In this document: one piece after another, positions 35,379 to 44,650 of the stretch | Position numbering within the stretch: the first letter of the stretch is position 1 | Layout of the letters: every line of letters starts with the position of its first letter | Assembly (NCBI GenBank): GCA_900543205.1 | Contig: UQQM01000003.1 | Location: forward strand, 39,873-103,872 | DNA from: an uncultured Bacteroides sp. | GTDB lineage: Bacteria; Bacteroidota; Bacteroidia; Bacteroidales; UBA932 | Reading direction: 5' to 3' | Length of the DNA: 64,000 nt | Position numbers and translations under genes: made by a program | The notes under the pieces: generated by a model | The model's input: only the letters and a program-made list of their open reading frames with translations | The model's database searches: none | Told to the model about the DNA's origin: nothing

Positions 35379-35486
35379 GGGCGGGAGCAGTTGCCCCGTC
35401 AAGGTTCCGCTCCGCTTCATCGATGCTTCGCATCGCCCGCTCACAGCCGCGGGCGGCTAGCCTCTCCGGGACAACTGCTTCCGCCC
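35379..35486 (-). other. 108-nt structured inverted-repeat element
   Basis: The gap 35347-35561 contains no gene but a strong secondary-structure element. Outer arms 35379-35397 and 35468-35486 pair at 17 of 19 positions; inside lie a stem GCCCGC/GCGGGC (35435-35440 with 35449-35454) and a perfect CGATGC-TTC-GCATCG hairpin (35421-35435). It could be a leader RNA for the epimerase, a terminator for the PAP2 gene, or a small mobile repeat. AT-rich sequence follows on the minus strand. Confidence 0.55.
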
Positions 35487-35561
35487 TTCCGCAAACCAAA
35501 TTTTGTTCTAGCAGCTGCCCGTTTGTTCTGCCAGATATGTTATCCGCCAGCCGGACCTGTC

Positions 35562-36350
35562 TCAAAATCGCAGCGCAACGCCCATGCAGAGCGCACCGCT
35601 GTACGGGTCGACCGAGGATGAAAGTCCGGCAGAGAGAGCCGGCCCGTCCTTGCGGCGACCCGAACCCCAATCCGTGTCGGGGATGCCGAAAAGGTTCTTC
35701 GCCGGCTCTAGAAGCCATCGTCCCACGTGCGCGCAGAGTATCCCCAACCCGGCCCCGGCGAGCACATCGCTGAGCCAGTGGGCGCCGTTGTACATCCGCA
35801 TGACACCTACGGCCGTAGCAATCGCGTAGGCGCCGGCACCCCAGCCCCAGCCATATTCCATCCTCACCAGCTCGGCGGCGGTGAACGCCGTCCCGGTATG
35901 GCCGGAAGGGAAAGAACGGAGGTCGCCGACAGGACGCGGAGAGGCCACGAGCAGCTTGGTAACCCTCGTAACCGCAGCCACGGCGGCAAATGAAAGCGTA
36001 CTTTCGACAAGCCTGTCCACGAAAGCGTTCTCCGCCGGAACTCCGGCGAACGCAAGCCCCAGATCCATGACATACGGGACGTACTGCACCCAATCATCGA
36101 CCTTCGTGCCCGGGGAATTTCCGCGCCAGGCGCTGAATCGCTCGTTCACGGCCGCGTCCCAACTGTCATGTGCAAGGAAATGAATCGCCACGCCCGAACC
36201 GACCAGCGTTGCAGGTGCAATCAGCTGCACGGGCCTGAAGGCGGGGACATCGTTTGCAAGGCCGGAGCTGTCAGATGCGCAGCGATACTGCGCCGAGACC
36301 GGCAAAGCAAGCAGCATGACGGCGAGAAGAGAGGTCAGCAGCCGCCTCAT
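35562..36350 (-). CDS. PAP2-family membrane phosphatase
   Basis: A 262-residue protein with a signal peptide or first helix (RRLLTSLLAVMLLALPVSA). The phosphatidate phosphatase motifs are KLLVASPRPVGD, the central SFPSGHTGTAF, and MYNGAHWLSDVLAGAGLG with the catalytic His and Asp. Such enzymes dephosphorylate lipid phosphates such as undecaprenyl diphosphate or lipid A at the outer face of the inner membrane. The chosen ATG overlaps the rfbB stop by 4 nt; longer starts run deep into rfbB. It is probably co-transcribed with rfbB. Confidence 0.87.
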   Translation of the reverse strand: MRRLLTSLLAVMLLALPVSAQYRCASDSSGLANDVPAFRPVQLIAPATLVGSGVAIHFLAHDSWDAAVNERFSAWRGNSPGTKVDDWVQYVPYVMDLGLAFAGVPAENAFVDRLVESTLSFAAVAAVTRVTKLLVASPRPVGDLRSFPSGHTGTAFTAAELVRMEYGWGWGAGAYAIATAVGVMRMYNGAHWLSDVLAGAGLGILCAHVGRWLLEPAKNLFGIPDTDWGSGRRKDGPALSAGLSSSVDPYSGALCMGVALRF

Positions 36351-37489
36351 CTGCCCTTGTACATCTGCTCGTAGTACTTCTCGTACTCGCCGCTCGTAAC
36401 GCGGTCCATCCACTCCCCGTTCTCCAGATACCACCTCACCGTCTTCTCTATCCCCTCCTCGAACTGAAGGCTCGGCTCCCACCCGAGCTCCCGCTGAAGC
36501 TTCCGGCTGTCTATCGCGTACCTCATGTCGTGACCTTTCCTGTCCGTCACGTACGTGATCAGACCCATGTCCTCCTCCTCGCCCCGTCCCAGCAGCCTGT
36601 CCACCGTCCTTATCAGAACCTTCACGATGTCGATGTTCTTCCACTCGTTGAACCCGCCGATGTTGTACGTCTCGGCATCCTTCCCCTCGTGGAATATCAG
36701 GTCTATCGCCCTCGCGTGGTCCTCCACGTACAGCCAGTCCCGCACGTTCTCCCCCTTCCCGTACACCGGAAGAGGCTTGCGGTGACGGATGTTGTTGATG
36801 AACAGCGGTATCAGCTTCTCCGGAAACTGGTAGGGCCCGTAGTTGTTGGAGCAGTTCGTCACCACCGTCGGCATCCCGTACGTGTCGTGGTACGCGCGCA
36901 CGAAGTGGTCAGAACCGGCCTTGCTCGCGCTGTACGGGCTGTGAGGACGGTACTTCGTCCCCTCCGTGAAGAACTCCTCACCGTACGCCAGGTGCTTCTT
37001 CCCGGACGACGCCGCCGTGCTGAACGGCGCCTCCACCCCCTCCGGGTGCGTCAGTTCCAGAGCTCCGTACACCTCGTCCGTCGAGATGTGGTAGAACCGC
37101 TTCCCAGCGTACCCCTCCGGCTGCGACTCCCAGCGCCGCCTCGCCGCCTCAAGAAGGCTCAAAGTCCCAAGTACGTTCGTCCGCGCGAACGTGAACGGGT
37201 CGCGGATGCTCCTGTCCACGTGGCTCTCCGCCGCAAGGTGGATCACTCCGTCCACTGCGTACTCCTCCATCAGCTCGCTCATCCTCCCGAAGTCGCAGAT
37301 GTCCGCACGCTCGAACTCGTAGTTCGCGCTCCCCTCCACGTCCCTCAGGTTCTCCAGGTTGCCCGCGTACGTCAGCTTGTCCACGTTCACTATCCGGTAC
37401 TCCGGGTACTTCTTCACGAACAGTCTCACCACGTGCGACCCGATGAATCCCGCGCCGCCCGTCACCATGATGCTTCTCTTGTATTCCAT
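36347..37489 (-). CDS. rfbB: dTDP-glucose 4,6-dehydratase
   Basis: A 380-residue SDR enzyme catalysing the second step of dTDP-L-rhamnose synthesis. Motifs: TGGAGFIGSHV at the N-terminus, DKLTYAGNLENL, HLAAESHVDRSI, STDEVYG, and the catalytic YSASKAGSDH. The length is slightly above the usual 350 because of an insertion near residues 155-175. None of rfbA, rfbC or rfbD is adjacent. Third codon positions are almost all G or C, more uniformly than neighbouring genes, which leaves the opposite strand open over nearly its whole length; this may mark a different origin or high expression. Confidence 0.93.
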   Translation of the reverse strand: MEYKRSIMVTGGAGFIGSHVVRLFVKKYPEYRIVNVDKLTYAGNLENLRDVEGSANYEFERADICDFGRMSELMEEYAVDGVIHLAAESHVDRSIRDPFTFARTNVLGTLSLLEAARRRWESQPEGYAGKRFYHISTDEVYGALELTHPEGVEAPFSTAASSGKKHLAYGEEFFTEGTKYRPHSPYSASKAGSDHFVRAYHDTYGMPTVVTNCSNNYGPYQFPEKLIPLFINNIRHRKPLPVYGKGENVRDWLYVEDHARAIDLIFHEGKDAETYNIGGFNEWKNIDIVKVLIRTVDRLLGRGEEEDMGLITYVTDRKGHDMRYAIDSRKLQRELGWEPSLQFEEGIEKTVRWYLENGEWMDRVTSGEYEKYYEQMYKGR

Positions 37490-37524
37490 TTCAGGTTGAA
37501 TTTCTTTAATCGGACAAAATTAAT

Positions 37525-37532
37525 TATTTTTG
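37525..37532 (+). promoter_or_regulatory. -7 element before rnhA
   Basis: TATTTTTG at 37525-37532 fits TAnnTTTG, with TTTC (one mismatch) 20 nt upstream at 37501-37504. It lies only 5 nt before the ATG, so the transcript would be nearly leaderless. Confidence 0.5.
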
Positions 37533-37537
37533 TGACA

Positions 37538-38011
37538 ATGGCAACCAAAGGGCCCATATATCTTTATACCGACGGAGCTTCGAGCGGAAACCCCGGTCCG
37601 GGAGGCTACGGAGTCGTGCTGAAATGCGGCGACCTCCGCAAGGAACTCTCGGGAGGATACGCACTTACGACCAACAACAGGATGGAGCTCATGGCTGTAA
37701 TCAAGGGGCTGGAGGCCATACGCTGGAAGGGCGCCGAAGTCAGGGTGTTCAGCGACTCCACATACGTGGTGAACACGGTGACGAAGAACTGGAAGAGGAA
37801 GAAGAACCATGACCTCTGGGCCAGGTTCGACGAACTCAGCCGCGACTTCAGCCTGAGCTTCAACTGGATCAAGGGACATGCCGGGCATCCGGAGAACGAA
37901 CGCTGCGACAGGCTGGCGGTAGCCGCCTACTCCGCGGCAGGACTCCCTGAAGACAGCGGATATGCCGCCGCCGGAGACAATATGGCGGCAGACCAAGGAC
38001 AAAACAAATAA
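37538..38011 (+). CDS. rnhA: ribonuclease HI
   Basis: A 157-residue RNase HI that removes RNA from RNA-DNA hybrids. Catalytic residues are in the usual places: YTDGASSGNPGPGGYG (first Asp), NNRMELMAVIKGL (Glu), VFSDSTYV (Asp) and GHAGHPENERCDRLA with the last His and Asp. The ATG at 37538 is the only start that gives a normal N-terminus; the frame extends upstream through rfbB only by chance. A short acidic tail of about 15 residues follows the fold. pdxA begins 5 nt later. Confidence 0.94.
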   Translation: MATKGPIYLYTDGASSGNPGPGGYGVVLKCGDLRKELSGGYALTTNNRMELMAVIKGLEAIRWKGAEVRVFSDSTYVVNTVTKNWKRKKNHDLWARFDELSRDFSLSFNWIKGHAGHPENERCDRLAVAAYSAAGLPEDSGYAAAGDNMAADQGQNK

Positions 38012-38016
38012 ACTAT

Positions 38017-39108
38017 ATGCAGAACGGCAAGATAATAGTTGGCATTACCCAGGGCGATTCCAACGGAATCGGCTACGAGGTCATCATCAAGGCTCTTTCA
38101 GACCCCAGGATACTCGACCAGTTCACCCCGGTCGTCTACGGTTCGCCCAAGCTTTTCAGTTTCTACCGCAAGACCATTCCCGAAATCGAGCAGATGGAGA
38201 CATACGCGGTCAACAGCGCCTCCGAGGCCAAGCCCAAGCGCGTGAACATAGTCAACTGCCTTCCCGACAACAGTTTCGCCGAGCCCGGACAGGCCACTGC
38301 GGAATCGGCCAGGGCGGCCATCGCCGCATTGGACAGGGCCGTCGCAGAGCTCAAGGAAGGGCAGATTGACGTACTTGTGACCGGCCCCATCAACAAGAAG
38401 GCCATGGTGAACGAGGGCTTCGGCTTCCCCGGGCACACGGAATATATCCAGGAAGCTTTCGGAGCCAGGGACGTGGCCATGTTCATGGTCAGCCACAGGC
38501 TCAAGCTCGCCGTAGTCACGGGACACATCCCCCTCAAGGACGTGCCGTCGCAGGTAACTGAAGAGAAGATACTGAGCAAGCTCCGCCTTATACACAGCTC
38601 GCTGCGCCAGGATTTCATGGTCGACAGGCCCATGATAGCCGTGCTCAGCCTGAACCCTCACAGCGGCGATGGAGGACTGCTCGGAACCGAGGAGCAGGAC
38701 ATAATCATCCCGGCGATAAGGAAAGCCAATGAAGAGGGCATCATGGCCTACGGCCCGTTCTCTCCCGACGGATATTTCGGGCTTGGCCACTATGAGAAGT
38801 TCGACGCCACCCTGGCCATGTACCACGACCAGGGGCTCGCACCCTTCAAGGCGCTGTCCTTCGAAGATGGCGTGAACTTCACCGCAGGACTGCCCATAGT
38901 CCGCACCTCCCCCGACCACGGCACCGCCTACGAGATGGCGGGACATGACGAGGCCGACCCTCTCTCCATGCGTGCGGCGATATTCACCGCCGTGGACATC
39001 TGGCGCAACCGCCAGGAATGGAAAAAGCTCCAGGAGGAGAAGATGGAGCTGCGCGAACTTCCGGAAAGCGGCAGGAAAGAACGTCCGGGCAAGCCACAGA
39101 TAGCCTGA
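38017..39108 (+). CDS. pdxA: 4-hydroxythreonine-4-phosphate dehydrogenase
   Basis: A 363-residue enzyme of pyridoxal phosphate synthesis that oxidises 4-phosphohydroxy-L-threonine. Family motifs: ITQGDSNGIGYEV near the N-terminus, TGPINKKAM, FPGHTEYIQEAF, the metal His in VTGHIPL, LNPHSGDGGLLGTEE and MYHDQGLAPFKAL. About 25 charged residues extend the C-terminus beyond the usual end. It follows rnhA by 5 nt and precedes the S46 peptidase by 28 nt. Confidence 0.93.
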   Translation: MQNGKIIVGITQGDSNGIGYEVIIKALSDPRILDQFTPVVYGSPKLFSFYRKTIPEIEQMETYAVNSASEAKPKRVNIVNCLPDNSFAEPGQATAESARAAIAALDRAVAELKEGQIDVLVTGPINKKAMVNEGFGFPGHTEYIQEAFGARDVAMFMVSHRLKLAVVTGHIPLKDVPSQVTEEKILSKLRLIHSSLRQDFMVDRPMIAVLSLNPHSGDGGLLGTEEQDIIIPAIRKANEEGIMAYGPFSPDGYFGLGHYEKFDATLAMYHDQGLAPFKALSFEDGVNFTAGLPIVRTSPDHGTAYEMAGHDEADPLSMRAAIFTAVDIWRNRQEWKKLQEEKMELRELPESGRKERPGKPQIA

Positions 39109-39136
39109 GTCGCCGGAACCGGAAAAAAATTTCGAC

Positions 39137-41143
39137 ATGAATATGAGGAACACCCTGATCGCGCTGCTTGCCGCAGCCGCACTGTTGCCGTCAGCACGTG
39201 CCGACGAAGGCATGTGGCTGCCCATGCTGATATCCCAGCGCATCGAACACATGCACGACAAAGGCTTCACTTTGGATGCCGAAGACATCTACAGCATCAA
39301 CCAGGCTTCGCTGAAGGACGCCGTCGTGCTGTTCGGAGGAGGCTGCACCGGCGAGGTGGTCTCCCCGGAAGGCCTGCTGTTCACCAACCACCACTGCGGC
39401 TACAGCCAGATACAGAAGCACAGTTCGGTCGAACATGACTACCTGAAGGACGGTTTCTGGGCGCTTGAGCGCTCGGACGAGCTGCCCAACCCCGGGCTCA
39501 GCGTGATGTTCCTGGAATACATGCAGGACGTCACCTCGGAGCTGTCATCCGCGACTGACCGTCAGGCCGCCATCGACAGCCTGGTGACTTCGGCGGAAGC
39601 CGCCGGAAAGGGGCTAAGCGCCTCTGTGGAGGAATTCTACTACGGCAATCAGTATTTCCTTTTCGTCTACAAGGAATTCAGAGACGTGCGCCTGGTGGGT
39701 GCTCCGCCCTCCTCGATAGGCAAGTTCGGCGGCGACACCGACAACTGGATGTGGCCGCGCCACACCGGGGACTTCTCCATTTTCCGCATCTATGCCGGCC
39801 CCGACAACGAGCCGGCCGGATACAGCGAGGACAACGTGCCGTACAGGCCGAAGAAATATTTCAAAATCGCCACGGGAGGAGTGCAGGAGGGAGACTTCAC
39901 GTTCATCTACGGCTTCCCGGGAAGCACCCGCGAGTACGTGACTTCCGACGAGGTGCGCTACATCGGCGAAATCTCCGACCCGGCGAAAATCGCACTGCGC
40001 ACCATGAGGCTGGAGATAATGAAGAAATACATGGATTCCAGCCAGGACCTGCGCATACGCTATTCTTCGAAATACGCCAACGTGTCGAACGCATGGAAGA
40101 AATGGCAGGGTGAGGCCGGAGGAATCGAGAGGAACGGCACCGTGGAGGAAAAGGAAGCCTACGAGGCGAGATTCGCCGAATGGGCGGCAGGCACACGTTA
40201 CGAAGGCCTGCTCGACAGGCTCGATTCGCTCTACAAGGTGTTCGAACCGCTGAACTTCGCCAGGGAGTACACTTCCGAAACCGCGCTGGCTCTTGAGCTG
40301 CCGAAATTCGCCACCGCATATTGCAACGCTTCCGAAGAAGACAGGGCGCAGCTTGCCGATGATTTCTACAAGGACTGGTGGCTGCCCGTCGACAAGGAGT
40401 GCTTCATCGCGCTGATGGACGCATATTCCAAGGATGTCCCGGCGGAATTCAGGCCGGCCTGCTTCGATTCTTCTCTGGTCAGGTACGGCAGCATTCCGGC
40501 ATGGGCCGATGCCGTCTTCGGCGGCGGACTTTCGAAGGGCGAGCTTTCGGACGCGGCGAACGACCCGGCGTATGCTTTCCGCAAGGCCTTCACCGAGCAC
40601 TACAACAACGTGCTGCTTCCTGAATACCTGCGCATAAGCGACGAAATCACCGCCCTCTACAAGGACTACATGCAGGGGCAGATGGAGTTCGAGCCGGAAA
40701 AGGCCTTCTACCCCGACGCCAACCTCACGTTGAGAGTGGCCTACGGCAATGTTGCCGGATATTCACCCTCCGACGGGGTGTACTACAAGCCCGTTTCGAC
40801 TCTTACCGGCATCATGGAGAAGGACAATCCGGAAATCTTCGACTACGATGTTCCCCAGAAGCTGCGCGAACTCTATGCGACCGGACTCTACGACGACATG
40901 CCCGTCTGCTTCATAGCCACGAACCACACCAGCGGAGGCAACTCCGGAAGCCCGGTGATCGATGCGGACGGCAACCTCATCGGCCTGAACTTCGACAGGG
41001 TATGGGAGGGCACTATGAGCGACATCGCCTTCGACCCTGCCTTCTGCCGCAACATCTGCCTGGACATACGCTACCTGCTCTTCGTGGTCGACAAGGTCTG
41101 CGGCGCCGGAGCCCTGCTCAACGAGCTGGAGTTTGTGGAATAA
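39137..41143 (+). CDS. S46-family dipeptidyl-peptidase (DPP11-like)
   Basis: A 668-residue exported serine peptidase that removes dipeptides from peptide N-termini in the periplasm, feeding amino-acid metabolism in asaccharolytic Bacteroidota. A signal peptide (LIALLAAAALLPSARA) precedes the fold. The triad is visible: FTNHHCGY (His), DTDNWMWPRHTGDF (Asp) and TSGGNSGSPV (Ser). The downstream NFDRVWEGTMSDI stretch has Arg where, as I recall, acidic-specific DPP11 has Arg and DPP7 has Gly, so preference for Asp/Glu at P1 is likely. It is slightly shorter than the roughly 720 residues of the characterised enzymes. Confidence 0.9.
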   Translation: MNMRNTLIALLAAAALLPSARADEGMWLPMLISQRIEHMHDKGFTLDAEDIYSINQASLKDAVVLFGGGCTGEVVSPEGLLFTNHHCGYSQIQKHSSVEHDYLKDGFWALERSDELPNPGLSVMFLEYMQDVTSELSSATDRQAAIDSLVTSAEAAGKGLSASVEEFYYGNQYFLFVYKEFRDVRLVGAPPSSIGKFGGDTDNWMWPRHTGDFSIFRIYAGPDNEPAGYSEDNVPYRPKKYFKIATGGVQEGDFTFIYGFPGSTREYVTSDEVRYIGEISDPAKIALRTMRLEIMKKYMDSSQDLRIRYSSKYANVSNAWKKWQGEAGGIERNGTVEEKEAYEARFAEWAAGTRYEGLLDRLDSLYKVFEPLNFAREYTSETALALELPKFATAYCNASEEDRAQLADDFYKDWWLPVDKECFIALMDAYSKDVPAEFRPACFDSSLVRYGSIPAWADAVFGGGLSKGELSDAANDPAYAFRKAFTEHYNNVLLPEYLRISDEITALYKDYMQGQMEFEPEKAFYPDANLTLRVAYGNVAGYSPSDGVYYKPVSTLTGIMEKDNPEIFDYDVPQKLRELYATGLYDDMPVCFIATNHTSGGNSGSPVIDADGNLIGLNFDRVWEGTMSDIAFDPAFCRNICLDIRYLLFVVDKVCGAGALLNELEFVE

Positions 41144-41225
41144 ACTGAACTATAATTAGGAGAGCCGAACTTGCTGCACTGAAAGCAGTTATGGCGAATT
41201 CACAGCTGCGGCATGCATACAATTA

Positions 41226-41257
41226 CGAGGGCGAGTCTGACTTTTGACCCGCCCTCG
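41226..41257. terminator. hairpin between the S46 peptidase and trpS
   Basis: GAGGGCG pairs with CGCCCTC around a 16-nt loop. The 30 nt at 41227-41256 are identical to those at 22338-22367. It lies between convergent genes, so it may serve both; a strong T-run is lacking on either side. Confidence 0.6.
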
Positions 41258-41278
41258 GTAAATCGCCCTACTCCCGGG

Positions 41279-43431
<2,153 letters not shown>

Positions 43432-43491
43432 AAGATTTTAGTTTTAAAAAGTTTTACATAGTCTAAAAGTCTCCGCGCCTGCGGAACAGGA

Positions 43492-43523
43492 CAAAGATAC
43501 GCAGAAGCCAAGAGCGGAGCAAA
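43492..43523 (-). promoter_or_regulatory. recA promoter
   Basis: On the minus strand TTTG (43520-43523) is followed after 20 nt by TATCTTTG (43492-43499), a perfect Bacteroidota promoter 60 nt upstream of the recA ATG. Confidence 0.78.
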
Positions 43524-43568
43524 TTTATTTTCGCCAACTTAAAACACTCGGATTTAATCATTTTTCCG

Positions 43569-43576
43569 TAAGTTTG
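43569..43576 (+). promoter_or_regulatory. -7 element before rlmN
   Basis: TAAGTTTG at 43569-43576 matches TAnnTTTG; no TTTG at the right distance. It overlaps the upstream alternative start of rlmN and so supports the start at 43604. Confidence 0.5.
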
Positions 43577-43603
43577 TTCCTGAAACGGACAAATGGGATT
43601 GCG

Positions 43604-44650
43604 ATGAAGGAGAAATTGCTCGGAAAAACCCTCGGCGAACTCGAGGCCGCCGCCGTGTCCTGCGGACTCAAACCGTTCGTAGGCAGGCAGATAGCCGGAT
43701 GGCTGTATTCGAAGCGCGTGCGCAGCTGGGACAGGATGGCCAACATATCCAAGGCCGCCCGGGAAGCGCTGTCGGAGAAATTCGACCTCGGCATACGCGA
43801 GCCCTCCGCGTCCGTCACCTCTTCCGACGGCACCCGCAAATATCTGTTCCCCGTCGCGTGCGAACGTCCGTCGGGGCCGGAAGAGTCCTCCATCGAGGCC
43901 GTCATGATTCCCGACGGCGAGAGAAAGACGCTCTGCGTGAGCTCGCAGGCCGGATGCCGCATGGGCTGCCGTTTCTGCATGACCGGCAGGCAGGGCTTCC
44001 ACGGCAACCTCGACACGGCCGACATCCTGAACCAGTTCGTCAGCATAGAGGAGAGCGCGGAGCTGACCAACGCAGTGTTCATGGGCATGGGCGAGCCTCT
44101 CGACAACTATGACGCCGTAAGCAGGGCGATTGAGGTGCTCACCGCCGACTGGGGCTTCGGCTGGAGCCCCAAGCGCATAACTCTCAGCACTATAGGGGTA
44201 ATCCCGCAGCTGCGCAGGTATCTCGACGGGCAGCGCTGCCATCTGGCGGTCAGCCTCCACAACCCCTTCCCCGACGAGCGGCTGGAGCTGATGCCGGTGC
44301 AGAAGGCCTACCCCCTGCGCGAGGTGCTGGAACTCATCCGCAGCTACGACTTCAGCGGCCAGCGCAGGGTGAGCTTCGAATATACCATGTTCGCCGGCTT
44401 CAACGACGACAAGCGCCACGCCGATGCGCTCACAAGGCTGCTGCGCGGACTCGAATGCCGCGTGAACCTCATACGCTTCCACAAGATTCCGGATTTCCCC
44501 TACGACTGCAGCGCCGACGGAGTGATGGAAGCCTTCAGGGACAGACTCAACAGCAACGGAATAACATGCACGATAAGGACATCAAGAGGACAGGACATCA
44601 TGGCCGCCTGCGGAATGCTTGCCGGTCAGCACTCGCGGCGTGGGCAGTGA
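43604..44650 (+). CDS. rlmN: 23S rRNA / tRNA adenine-C2 methyltransferase
   Basis: A 348-residue radical-SAM enzyme that methylates A2503 of 23S rRNA and A37 of some tRNAs. The cluster motif is GCRMGCRFCMTG (CxxxCxxC). FMGMGEPLDNY and LSTIGVIPQLRR are family hallmarks, and the catalytic Cys lies near the C-terminus (MAACGML). The start at 43604 is preferred because 43574 overlaps the -7 element. Its last 85 nt overlap the start of the patatin gene in another frame. Confidence 0.93.
   Translation: MKEKLLGKTLGELEAAAVSCGLKPFVGRQIAGWLYSKRVRSWDRMANISKAAREALSEKFDLGIREPSASVTSSDGTRKYLFPVACERPSGPEESSIEAVMIPDGERKTLCVSSQAGCRMGCRFCMTGRQGFHGNLDTADILNQFVSIEESAELTNAVFMGMGEPLDNYDAVSRAIEVLTADWGFGWSPKRITLSTIGVIPQLRRYLDGQRCHLAVSLHNPFPDERLELMPVQKAYPLREVLELIRSYDFSGQRRVSFEYTMFAGFNDDKRHADALTRLLRGLECRVNLIRFHKIPDFPYDCSADGVMEAFRDRLNSNGITCTIRTSRGQDIMAACGMLAGQHSRRGQ

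Noticed and set aside
36530-37537. Plus-strand open frame running through rfbB into rnhA
   Set aside because: The translation before the rnhA ATG is Arg/Val/His-rich mirror sequence of rfbB and adds nothing to the RNase H fold.
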